From NCBI GenBank assembly GCA_038230275.1, contig JBBRNO010000099.1:1-24766 (forward strand): a stretch of 24,766 bases of DNA. Direction: 5' to 3'. This stretch comes from JANXXV01 sp038230275. GTDB lineage: Bacteria; Acidobacteriota; Terriglobia; Bryobacterales; Bryobacteraceae. The notes under the pieces were generated by a model that was not told the DNA's origin, did not search any database, and saw nothing but the letters and a program-made list of their open reading frames with translations. Position 1 is the first letter of the stretch, and each line of letters starts with the position of its first letter. Below, piece by piece: positions 7,619 to 14,725 of this stretch. Both the position numbers and the translations under genes were made by a program.

Positions 7619-8426
7619 GTTAGCGCTGCTCGCAGTGTTCTCGCTTGTCGTCGCGCAAGCGCAGTCGAAGAAGATTGTTCTAGTTGCGGGAAGTCCCAGT
7701 CACGGTCCGGGCGAGCACGAATTCAACGCCGGAATCATTCTATTGGACAAATGCTTGCGTCAGAACAAGGGCGTTGAGACCGTAATTGTCAAGAACGGCT
7801 GGCCCGCCGACGAGTCGGTCTTCGACGGCGCGGCGTCCCTTGTTTTCTATTTGGACGGGGGCGAGAAAAGCCCGCTGATCCAAGAGGGCAGGCTGGCGAA
7901 ACTGGGCAAGTTGATGGCCGCGGGCGTGGGCATGGCCTGCATCCACTACGCGGTGGAAATTCCGAAGGACCATGGCGGCGCGGAGCTTTTGCAATGGATC
8001 GGTGGATATTACGAACGGCCCTATTCCACGAACCCGATTAACGTGACAAAGCTGGTGCAGGCATCACCGAAGCATCCCATTTCACGTGGCTGGAAAGGAT
8101 TCGAATTGAGAGATGAGTGGTATTACAAAATCCGCTTTGACCCATCGGACAAGCGCGTGACACCCATTCTCACCACTATGCTTCCAAAGGAAGCGCCGCT
8201 GAAGGAAACCGTGGCTTGGGTGTGCGAGCGCGAAGACGGCGGCCGGGGCTTCGGCTTCACCGGGGCGCACTTTCATTCCAACTGGGGCAACCCGGACTTC
8301 CGCACGTTGGTGCTGAACGCCATCCTTTGGACGGCGAAGATCGAGGTCCCCAAGAAGGGCGCGAAAGGCGAACTGAAGTCCGAAGAGCTGACACAAAACC
8401 TGGACCCGAAGCCACCAAAGAAGTAG
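7611..8426 (+). CDS. Secreted ThuA-domain protein
   Basis: A 271-residue protein with a short Sec signal peptide (MHKLALLAVFSLVVAQAQ) and then a ThuA fold, a class-I-glutamine-amidotransferase-like domain. Visible family features are KIVLVAGSPSHGPGEHEFNA near the N-terminus, a GMACIHYAVE-type strand and turn around residues 104-113, RDEWYYKIRF near 160, and GFGFTGAHFHSNWGNPDFR near 220-240. ThuA proteins are linked to catabolism of trehalose and related sugars, probably via 3-keto derivatives, but the exact reaction is unsettled. Secreted ThuA proteins are common in Acidobacteria and Planctomycetes. The ATG lies inside the end of the epimerase gene (8-nt overlap), so the two form an operon. 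It converges on the GMC gene pair with a 62-nt gap. Confidence 0.85.
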   Translation: MHKLALLAVFSLVVAQAQSKKIVLVAGSPSHGPGEHEFNAGIILLDKCLRQNKGVETVIVKNGWPADESVFDGAASLVFYLDGGEKSPLIQEGRLAKLGKLMAAGVGMACIHYAVEIPKDHGGAELLQWIGGYYERPYSTNPINVTKLVQASPKHPISRGWKGFELRDEWYYKIRFDPSDKRVTPILTTMLPKEAPLKETVAWVCEREDGGRGFGFTGAHFHSNWGNPDFRTLVLNAILWTAKIEVPKKGAKGELKSEELTQNLDPKPPKK

Positions 8427-8488
8427 TCCCTCAGCGATCCTGCGTTCATCCGGTTGGGCCGGACACAGCCACCCGCACGCAGTAGCCC

Positions 8489-9091
8489 CTAAAGCCCGCT
8501 CCGCTTCACCACGTAATCGATGGCTTCCTGCGACACCTTGAACTCAGAGGCGCCTTTGTTGCCCATGTAGCCAACGTCCTTCACGCCGATGGCACTGGTA
8601 TAGAACGCGTCCACCACCATCTTTCGTGCCCAATCGAAGAACACAATCCCCGGGCCCAGCTCCGGCGAATCGTTCTTGCGGTACGCAATCAGATCGAGCA
8701 GCGCCGTCCGCTGCTCCGCACTGGCGCTGACAAAATCTTTCCCGTACCGCTTTTCCATGGCGCGATCCATCCAGGAAATTCCGCCCGTATAAATCGACGC
8801 CAACTCAGGATTCTGACTGCACAGCAGATCGATAAATTCCACCGCACCGGCATCCAGCGCGCCTTTGGAATGTTCATCGGCTGGCAGAATCAAGTCCGCC
8901 AGCTTCTGCATCGTCTGATACTCATGAGCGTTCAGCAGCTTCGCTTTGTAGGCGCCGGTAGTGGCTTTCTCAGCCGCGGCGGTCGTGTGGACGTGCTGCG
9001 CCGCCTCCACATCCAGGCCGCCCAACACCGCGGCCAGTGCTACGTTGCGGAACAGATCGCGCCGGGAAGTATTTTCGTTCGAGTTAGACAT
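8489..9091 (-). CDS. Gluconate 2-dehydrogenase subunit 3 family protein (Tat-exported)
   Basis: A 200-residue protein that starts with a twin-arginine signal (SRRDLFRNVALAAVLGG, residues 9-25). The mature part has the helical pattern of the gluconate_2-dh3 family: LLNAHEYQTMQKLADLILPAD around 53-73 and a conserved FFDWARKMVVDAFYTS segment near 151-166. Such small subunits help fold, or carry by a hitch-hiker mechanism, a GMC flavoprotein partner through the Tat system into the periplasm. Its start overlaps the end of the GMC gene by 8 nt, with GAGGAAAGG just before the ATG, so the two are co-translated. No cytochrome c subunit lies next to them, unlike classic gluconate or glucoside 3-dehydrogenase operons. 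Confidence 0.88.
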   Translation of the reverse strand: MSNSNENTSRRDLFRNVALAAVLGGLDVEAAQHVHTTAAAEKATTGAYKAKLLNAHEYQTMQKLADLILPADEHSKGALDAGAVEFIDLLCSQNPELASIYTGGISWMDRAMEKRYGKDFVSASAEQRTALLDLIAYRKNDSPELGPGIVFFDWARKMVVDAFYTSAIGVKDVGYMGNKGASEFKVSQEAIDYVVKRSGL

Positions 9092-10796
9092 TGCCTTTCC
9101 TCAATTCTTCGGCCAGATATTCCGAAGTGCGCCAAGCCATCGCACAGATAGTCAACGTAGGGTTCTTGTCCGGATTACTGACGAACGGCCCGGCATCGGC
9201 CACGAATACATTCTTCACATCGTGCGCCTGACAATACTTGTTGAGCGCCGACGTCTTTGGATCGTTGCCCATCCGCACCGTCCCAATCTCGTGAATGATC
9301 GTACCGCCCACCGAGATTCCCGACGATTCCCTCTCCGGGTTCCGCAGACCCAACACTCTTCCACCCATACCTTCAATGATGTTGGTGAAATTCTCATGCA
9401 TGTGCCGTACTTGTTTGAACTCGTAATCGGTCCATTTGAAGTGAAATCGCAGCACCGGAATCCCGAACTTATCCACCACCGTAGGATCGATTTCGCAGAA
9501 TGTATTCTCGTTCGGAATCATCTCGCCGCGGCCTGAAAGCCCGACTGTGTTCCCGTACCCGTTGCGGATCGCATCCTTCAACGATTTTCCGTAGCCCTCA
9601 TGCGAGCGGCACGTTCCATGGAACGAACCCACATTCGGCATGGAGTAACCGCCGCCCATTTCCACGTGATAACCGCGCGGAAACGTCTTGTTTTTCTTGT
9701 CCCATTCCCACCACGGAATGTACATGTGCATGCCGCCGAAGCCATCGTCGTCATAGCGGCCGCGCCCTTCCAGCGCCGGAACGTAACCCGAGAGGCCGTA
9801 GCCAGTGCTGTCGGTCAAATAGCGCCCCACCACACCGGAAGAATTCGCCAGTCCATTGCTATAACCGGGCCCCTTCGAATTCAATAGCAACCGCGCGGAT
9901 TCGCAGGCGCTGGCCGCCAGCACGACGGTTCTGCACTTGATCTGCCGCTCGGTGCGCGTGTCCTTATCGATGTAAGAAACCGCCGTGACTTTGCCTGAGC
10001 CATTCGTAATCAACTCGCGAGCCATGGAGTTCGGGAAGATGGTCAACTTTCCACTCTTCATCGCCGGGAAGATCTGCACCTGGCTCGATGAGTAGTTTGA
10101 CGCTGTAACGCAGCCGCGTCCGCATTGCCCGCAGTAGTGGCAGGCAGCCCGTCCATTCAGCGGCTTCGTAATGATTGCCAGCCGCGTGGGAATGCAAGGA
10201 ATTTTCAACTTGTCGCAGGATTTCTTGATCAGCACTTCATGCACGCGTGGCGGCGGGGGCGTTTGGAAAATGCCGTCGGGCGCACTGCGAATGCCTTCTT
10301 TCGTTCCGGTAACGCCGATGAACGCCTCGGCCTTGTCATAGTAAGGCGAGATCTCATCGTAGGTGACGGGCCAATCCGTTCCCAATCCATCGCGCGAATA
10401 GGGCGCGAAATCGTAATCCGCGAAGCGCAGTGAAATGCGTCCGTAGTGGTTTGTGCGCCCGCCCAGAATGCGCGAACGGAACCAGCGGAACTCATTGCCT
10501 GGCGCTACAGTGTACGGCTCGCCTTCGATGTCCCAGTAGCCATTGGGAGCCAGGAACGGGCCGAACGCCGGACCTTTGCCGAAGTAAGTGGCGCCGCCCG
10601 CTCCCGCGCCCCGTTCCTTCAACTGTGAAGGCCACATGTGCTCTTTGAAATCCTTGGCCGGGTTCAACATCGGACCGGCCTCTATCAGCGCCACGCTGAC
10701 GCCGAGATCGGTAAGCACTTTGACGGTGGTGCCTCCACCCGCTCCAGATCCGATAACAACGACGTCGTAGACGGGGCCGCCGCGATTGATTTGCAT
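9084..10796 (-). CDS. GMC-family FAD-dependent oxidoreductase
   Basis: A 570-residue flavoprotein. The ADP-binding Rossmann motif (VVVIGSGAGGG, residues 12-22, with Glu39 at the end of strand 2) begins after a 9-residue lead. A Cys-rich segment (CHYCGQCGRGC, around 222-232) could hold disulfides or a cluster. The C-terminal GMC part has GTVRMGNDPKTSALN and VADAGPFVSNPDKNPTLTI, the region holding the family's catalytic His/Asn pair. It has no signal of its own. The Tat signal is on the overlapping small subunit, so piggy-back export to the periplasm is inferred. Relatives oxidise gluconate, sorbitol, or the C3 hydroxyl of glucosides. The epimerase-ThuA pair converging on it favours sugar oxidation, but the substrate cannot be read from sequence. 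Confidence 0.9.
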   Translation of the reverse strand: MQINRGGPVYDVVVIGSGAGGGTTVKVLTDLGVSVALIEAGPMLNPAKDFKEHMWPSQLKERGAGAGGATYFGKGPAFGPFLAPNGYWDIEGEPYTVAPGNEFRWFRSRILGGRTNHYGRISLRFADYDFAPYSRDGLGTDWPVTYDEISPYYDKAEAFIGVTGTKEGIRSAPDGIFQTPPPPRVHEVLIKKSCDKLKIPCIPTRLAIITKPLNGRAACHYCGQCGRGCVTASNYSSSQVQIFPAMKSGKLTIFPNSMARELITNGSGKVTAVSYIDKDTRTERQIKCRTVVLAASACESARLLLNSKGPGYSNGLANSSGVVGRYLTDSTGYGLSGYVPALEGRGRYDDDGFGGMHMYIPWWEWDKKNKTFPRGYHVEMGGGYSMPNVGSFHGTCRSHEGYGKSLKDAIRNGYGNTVGLSGRGEMIPNENTFCEIDPTVVDKFGIPVLRFHFKWTDYEFKQVRHMHENFTNIIEGMGGRVLGLRNPERESSGISVGGTIIHEIGTVRMGNDPKTSALNKYCQAHDVKNVFVADAGPFVSNPDKNPTLTICAMAWRTSEYLAEELRKGNV

Positions 10797-10831
10797 ATGT
10801 CGTTATCCTACCAAACGCGGATAATGAAACT

Positions 10832-11041
10832 ATGTATCATTACAACCCTGAAACCGCACTGGAAGAATTGAACGAAGACGCCGCACTGCCGCATCCGGTG
10901 CACATTCGCGACATGATCGTCCGCGCGGAGCTAAGCCCCGATCGCGCTATCGATCTGAACCGCAAGTTTCAAACATATCTCCACAGTTTTGGAGAAGCGC
11001 AGGCTGCCGCCAAAGCCATACTGGAAGAGCTGGTGAAGTAG
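10832..11041 (+). CDS. Small hypothetical protein (69 aa)
   Basis: A 69-residue, acidic, helix-rich protein without a signal peptide or membrane segment. I do not recognise the family. It begins MYHYNPETALEELNED and ends in a probable amphipathic helix (GEAQAAAKAILEELVK). It lies between the divergent GMC gene (35 nt away) and a DUF2934 gene, and reading-frame use fits coding sequence. There is no Shine-Dalgarno sequence. A GATAAT hexamer at 10820-10825 ends 6 nt before the ATG, the spacing expected of a -10 box for a leaderless mRNA. Confidence 0.55.
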   Translation: MYHYNPETALEELNEDAALPHPVHIRDMIVRAELSPDRAIDLNRKFQTYLHSFGEAQAAAKAILEELVK

Positions 11042-11105
11042 TTTCTTTCTGCCTGCACCGAAACATTTCTGAGCGAACATGATTCGGAATTTGATATGAT
11101 ACTGT

Positions 11106-11396
11106 ATGCCCAGAACCAAGAAAACTGAAACCGAAGCTCTTGTTCCCGCTGAACCGAAAAAGAGACGGACCCCAGCAGCAGCACCTAAGACAACAACAGC
11201 AGTGAATCACAAGCACACCACCAAGAAACCGGTATCGCAAGCTGTAGACGCGCCCGCCGCACCTACTGTTCCGGTGAAGATAGCCGCGCAGGAAGAAATT
11301 GCGCAACTAGCCTATTCGTATTGGGTAGCACGCGGTTGCCACGGCGGATCGCAACTGGAAGATTGGTTTCACGCCGAACAACAACTCAAAGCGTAA
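11106..11396 (+). CDS. DUF2934 domain protein
   Basis: A 96-residue protein. The first 60 residues are a low-complexity basic Lys/Pro/Ala/Thr-rich tail. Residues about 63-96 match the short DUF2934 module: EEIAQLAYSYWVARGCHGGS, then QLEDWFHAEQQLKA, with the usual Tyr-Trp, Gly-Gly-Ser and Asp-Trp-x-x-Ala-Glu positions. The function of DUF2934 is unknown, and such proteins are frequent in Acidobacteria. The basic tail suggests nucleic-acid or anionic-polymer binding, which is inference only. There is no Shine-Dalgarno sequence. TATGAT (11095-11100) ends 5 nt before the ATG, again suggesting a leaderless transcript. Confidence 0.75.
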   Translation: MPRTKKTETEALVPAEPKKRRTPAAAPKTTTAVNHKHTTKKPVSQAVDAPAAPTVPVKIAAQEEIAQLAYSYWVARGCHGGSQLEDWFHAEQQLKA

Positions 11397-11424
11397 AGAG
11401 AGAAGGGTGCGGTCGCGTTCCGGC

Positions 11425-12057
11425 TTAATGATACTTCCGGAGCACGGCCAGAACCCGGCCCTGCACTTCCACTCCACCGGCCTGCACCATAATCGGCTGC
11501 ATGGAAGAATTGGCGGGCTGTAATCGAACCAAGCCGTTCGTTTCCCGATAAATCCTTTTCAACGTAGTTTCGGTCCCGTCTACCAAAGCCACCACGATTT
11601 CGCCATCCCGCACCTGGTCCGTGCGTTCCACCAGGACAAAATCGCCGCTGCAGATATGGTCGTCGATCATCGAATCGCCCCGTACCTCCAGCGCATAGGT
11701 CTCGGAATGCCCAAGGAAATCGGCAAAATTCAGCTTCTCTTGCGAAGCGAAGGATTCCACCGGCGTGCCCGCGGCAATTCGGCCAAGCAGCGGCACTTCC
11801 AGCCGTGGCAAGCTTTCTTGCCGCAGGCGCCGAAATTCCTGTAGATACTTCGGCGCTACTTCCAAAGAGCGGCTTTGATTAAAACTTCGCCGCACATAAT
11901 GCTTCGCCTCCAGCGCAGACACGTGCTTGTGCACCGTCGCCAGCGAGGCCAAGTCCAACGCATTGGCCATCTCTTCGTAGCTGGGGCTGTAGCCCTTGGT
12001 CTCCACGAAGTCAGCCAGAAAATCAAGTACCTGCTTTTGCCGTTGAGTGAGTGCCAT
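11425..12057 (-). CDS. lexA: LexA repressor
   Basis: A 210-residue SOS repressor. Residues 1-65 form the winged helix-turn-helix (LASLATVHKHVSALEAKHYVRR is the recognition region). A linker carries the self-cleavage bond Ala96-Gly97 (IAAGTP). The C-terminal S24 peptidase domain has the nucleophile Ser129 (VRGDSMIDDHI) and the general base Lys167 (ETTLKRIYRE). All elements needed for RecA-stimulated autoproteolysis are present. The length is typical. A GAGGAG lies about 16 nt before the ATG, rather far for a Shine-Dalgarno sequence. A TTGTT-N4-AACAA dyad 24 nt upstream is a candidate autoregulatory operator. No other SOS gene is adjacent. Confidence 0.96.
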   Translation of the reverse strand: MALTQRQKQVLDFLADFVETKGYSPSYEEMANALDLASLATVHKHVSALEAKHYVRRSFNQSRSLEVAPKYLQEFRRLRQESLPRLEVPLLGRIAAGTPVESFASQEKLNFADFLGHSETYALEVRGDSMIDDHICSGDFVLVERTDQVRDGEIVVALVDGTETTLKRIYRETNGLVRLQPANSSMQPIMVQAGGVEVQGRVLAVLRKYH

Positions 12058-12081
12058 ATAGAGTGAGTTGGAACTCCTCTA

Positions 12082-12095
12082 TTGTTGGCGAACAA
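12082..12095. promoter_or_regulatory. Candidate LexA operator
   Basis: An inverted repeat TTGTT-GGCG-AACAA lies 24 nt upstream of the lexA ATG, where an autoregulatory site would overlap the promoter. It matches neither the Escherichia CTGT-N8-ACAG nor the Bacillus GAAC-N4-GTTC consensus, so the assignment rests on position and symmetry only. Confidence 0.35.
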
Positions 12096-12252
12096 AAGGA
12101 GAAAGTCAAGAGAAAATGCGGGAAAGCTGGGCGGAAGCGGGTCTCCGCTCGCAGTTTCACTCTAAAACATCTTTTAGGCTTCGTGTTTTTTGCTCCTGCC
12201 TCGTCGGCGGAGCCGATTTTTGTCCGCCAGCGGTTGACGTTCACCTGCGGGA

Positions 12253-14109
12253 CTACTTGATCACCAACGTACGGACATTACCTGCTATTCCCGCTTGAGG
12301 CTGAGACGACAACACGTAGTCTATCGCTATTGGGAAGGGTTTCTGCGGTCCGCATTTGAACTCGAAAGAAGTGGCGTCCGCACTCTGCACAACGATTGCC
12401 TTTGGATCGGGAATGGCAAATACCATCTCATTGGACTCCACCAGGACGTGAATGCGGCCATTGACGCAATCCATGTGCTTTGCCGTCCCCTCAACACGCT
12501 TCACCCTTTCTCCTCTGGTCAATACAGGCCGTCCGCTCTCGGGACTTTCAGATGTATCCGGATCGAGTACCGGCGGACGGCGGGCGATTCGGGGCGGGGC
12601 TGATTCTTGTGAAAGACCGGGGACGCCGGGTGGCTTCATACTCTGCGCCGGTCGATCTTGAGTGACGTATCGCAACATCTGCTCCGACCGTTCCAGCTCT
12701 TCCGGAGTTTTCGCCAACTCTTTCGCCCGCGCCGCAGCTTTACGTGCCTCCTCCAGATTCGCCGTTTCATAACTGGCATAGGCAAGCGCTGAGAAATAAG
12801 GTATTGCCTGTTCTGTCGTGACGTTTTTGACCAGACGCAAATTGGCAAAAGCAAGAGGGAAATCACGAGCCTCCAGAGCAAAGTGTCCTAGCACTAAACG
12901 GGCCTCGGCGTAGTCGGGCTTCAGCTCCAGAGTCTTTTTTAGCGCGGGAATGACCGAGTTTGCACCTAATCCTGCCTGCCTCTCCAAAAGTGCGTATTGG
13001 TAACACATCTTAGGGTTTTGGCTTCCAAGTTCCAGGGCGCGCCCAAAGTGTTTTCGTGCAGCAATCGTGTCGTTGGAAATCCAGGCAAGATAACCCAAAG
13101 ACTCCTCGATTTCCGGGTTCTTTCCGTCAGCTTCAGCCAGCCTCCCATACGCTGCTATGGCCTCTGCCCGCTTCCCCGTCACGGCAAGCAAGTCCGCTAA
13201 CAGCATGTCCGATCCGAATTCGGAAACCTCCACGATGTCTGGTTCCTCCGCCGAGTGTTCGAGTTTAATATCAAACGTGGCCCCGAACAATTGCCGACTT
13301 GTTAAGTACTCCCGCAAATCCTTCTGCACCTGTGGCACGGTCTTGCCGAATGCCTCGCTAAATGCATCTGGCTCCGGCTTGCCGGAAGCTACGGCGCGGA
13401 GGAATTTAGGGAAATTCGGCCGGTAGTCTTTCGAGAGATATAACATGTGAGTAAGCGCCCAGCTTTGGGCATAGAAAATGCCCGCTTTATTGCGCTCGTT
13501 ATACATCGGCGAGTGTTGGTCCACAGCCGTTAGAGTCGGCAGATCCAATGCTTTGGAAGTGGAGATTGTTTGCACACGCCCAGGGAGAAGATCTCCGATG
13601 AAGGCTCGATTTCCCAGAGGTTTCAGGCTGGAGTACAAATCCGCCAAGCCCTCATTCAGCCACAGCGGCAGTTTGAGCTTCGTGTGCCGCAGGATGAGGT
13701 GCATATACTCGTGAATCGCCACCGGATAACTTTCCGGCGAGATATTCTGCATAACGATATAGTCGCGGCTTTCGCCACCCGCGTAATAGGCAAACGCGGC
13801 GTCACTGATCCGGTAAGGTTTGTACTGATTTTCCGTTCGGAATGCAACAATTCGGACCGGAAATGCCGGCACCTGCTTAGCCGGACTCGCTCGCAGGAAA
13901 AACATTCTTACCTGCTCAAAGTGCAGAATCGCTTCGCGCCCACTCTTCGCCCCACTCAACGTATACAGTTCGAAATGTGGCGAGGTTACTTTTATCCAGT
14001 GTTCGGCGGCGAACACAGGGAACGGGACAACTGCGAGGGCGGCCATCGCGAGCAGAATGCCGCAGAAGCCGGGGACGCGCGAAAGAACGCCGGACGAATG
14101 GGTGCTCAT
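12253..14109 (-). CDS. Secreted gluzincin-like metallopeptidase with TPR repeats (DUF1570/peptidase MA-like)
   Basis: A 618-residue protein. A signal peptide or anchor covers residues about 12-35. The peptidase domain has a zinc site HEYMH (His133, Glu134, His137) with the third ligand Glu153 in WLNEGLADLYS, the gluzincin/peptidase-MA arrangement. Residues about 300-500 are TPR-like helical repeats (AYGRLAEADGKNPEIEESLG, ARKHFGRALELGSQNPKMCY, PALKKTLELKPDYAEARLVL). A Pro-rich linker follows. A C-terminal module of about 80 residues containing RVKRVEGTAKHMDCVNGR is of unknown role. It is probably periplasmic or surface-exposed; its substrate is unknown. The reading frame is long and intact. 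A TATACT at 14119-14124 (minus strand) ends 9 nt before the ATG. Confidence 0.82.
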   Translation of the reverse strand: MSTHSSGVLSRVPGFCGILLAMAALAVVPFPVFAAEHWIKVTSPHFELYTLSGAKSGREAILHFEQVRMFFLRASPAKQVPAFPVRIVAFRTENQYKPYRISDAAFAYYAGGESRDYIVMQNISPESYPVAIHEYMHLILRHTKLKLPLWLNEGLADLYSSLKPLGNRAFIGDLLPGRVQTISTSKALDLPTLTAVDQHSPMYNERNKAGIFYAQSWALTHMLYLSKDYRPNFPKFLRAVASGKPEPDAFSEAFGKTVPQVQKDLREYLTSRQLFGATFDIKLEHSAEEPDIVEVSEFGSDMLLADLLAVTGKRAEAIAAYGRLAEADGKNPEIEESLGYLAWISNDTIAARKHFGRALELGSQNPKMCYQYALLERQAGLGANSVIPALKKTLELKPDYAEARLVLGHFALEARDFPLAFANLRLVKNVTTEQAIPYFSALAYASYETANLEEARKAAARAKELAKTPEELERSEQMLRYVTQDRPAQSMKPPGVPGLSQESAPPRIARRPPVLDPDTSESPESGRPVLTRGERVKRVEGTAKHMDCVNGRIHVLVESNEMVFAIPDPKAIVVQSADATSFEFKCGPQKPFPIAIDYVLSSQPQAGIAGNVRTLVIK

Positions 14110-14118
14110 TAGTGGAAC

Positions 14119-14124
14119 AGTATA
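14119..14124 (-). promoter_or_regulatory. -10-like box close to the start of the TPR peptidase gene
   Basis: TATACT on the minus strand ends 9 nt before the ATG at 14109, so transcription would start within about 3 nt of the start codon. No clear -35 box and no Shine-Dalgarno sequence are seen. Confidence 0.35.
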
Positions 14125-14257
14125 GCCCGAATTGTGTCAGGAAAATAGGAGCAGGATAGTTCGGTTGTCACCAATACTTTCGCCTGCGGTAATGGGGCAT
14201 GCGGAAAGTAGTCACTTTTTCCTTTGTCGTTGTCTCTCCGCATTGATCGGGTTTTGC

Positions 14258-14306
14258 GGCCGGCGTGGGTGTTGCTTGGGATTCGGAAATCTGAACACCG
14301 CCGGCG
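14258..14306. other. Imperfect inverted repeat in the 276-nt gap before the tRNA
   Basis: GGTGTT and AACACC pair, and after a 3-nt bulge CCGGC pairs with GCCGG. The inside holds a GATT/AATC mini-hairpin. There is no T-tract on either strand. It is the only structure I see in the gap 14110-14385, and it could be part of the 3' end of the dacB-fmdB-tRNA transcript. Confidence 0.25.
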
Positions 14307-14385
14307 TGATTAGGCCGCGGGTGTAATTGCTGCTGGTCGCAGTATATTGCCTTTGGTGTGCAAACGGGTGCGCCGTAGCATCAAG

Positions 14386-14476
14386 AGACCGGCCTGGGAA
14401 TCGAACCCAGCAGTAAGCGTTCTGGCCTGCTCAACGGGTTTGCAGTCCGCGGGAAGCCCAGCCTCCTCTACCGGCC
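14386..14476 (-). tRNA. tRNA-Cys(GCA)-like with selenocysteine-tRNA-like arms
   Basis: A 91-nt cloverleaf on the minus strand. Acceptor GGCCGGT (14470-14476) pairs with GCCGGTC (14387-14393), seven pairs with two wobbles. The T arm CTGGG-TTCGATT-CCCAG is canonical. The anticodon loop CTGCAAA gives GCA (14441-14443), which reads the Cys codons, and the discriminator is U73, a Cys identity base. Oddities follow. The variable region is 23 nt. The D arm is best folded as GGAGGC-TGG-GCTTCC, six pairs with a 3-nt loop, like selenocysteine tRNAs. Position 8 is A instead of U. The anticodon stem closes with an A-C mismatch. CCA is not encoded. It starts 14 nt after the fmdB stop, so it may be processed from the dacB-fmdB transcript. 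It could be a divergent Cys tRNA or a recoded/decayed tRNA-Sec. Confidence 0.7.
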
Positions 14477-14490
14477 GTAGACAACGGGTG

Positions 14491-14718
14491 TTAGTTGCGT
14501 CCGCAAAGTCCAGGCGTGCCGCACATTCCGGCCGGACATCCGCCGCCCATCTCCCGCGGGGCCGGGCCGGCGCTGCTCCCCGAACGCGCGGCGAACGTCG
14601 AATGTTCCTGCTTCAAGTGGCTCTCTCCACAGGAAGGGCAAAGCACTTCCGTGTTCCCGCGCACCAGCTTCTCGAATTTGGTTCCGCAATCTTCACAGCT
14701 ATATTCGTAAATCGGCAT
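14491..14718 (-). CDS. FmdB-family zinc-ribbon protein
   Basis: A 75-residue protein opening MPIYEYSCEDCGTKFEKLV, the signature of FmdB/CxxC_CxxC_SSSS putative regulatory proteins. Two Cys pairs (CEDC, CPSC) form a zinc ribbon in residues 8-35. The tail is Gly/Pro/Cys-rich (GGGCPAGMCGTPGLCG). The family was first linked to regulation of formamidase and amidase genes, but its general role is unknown. It starts 7 nt after the dacB stop with AAAGGGA before the ATG, so it is co-transcribed with dacB. A tRNA gene begins 14 nt beyond its stop codon. Confidence 0.9.
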   Translation of the reverse strand: MPIYEYSCEDCGTKFEKLVRGNTEVLCPSCGESHLKQEHSTFAARSGSSAGPAPREMGGGCPAGMCGTPGLCGRN

Positions 14719-14725
14719 AGTCCCT

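Noticed and set aside
12051..12260. Plus-strand ORF in the lexA upstream gap
   Set aside because: It is basic and low-complexity, overlaps the lexA start and candidate operator, and has no Shine-Dalgarno sequence.
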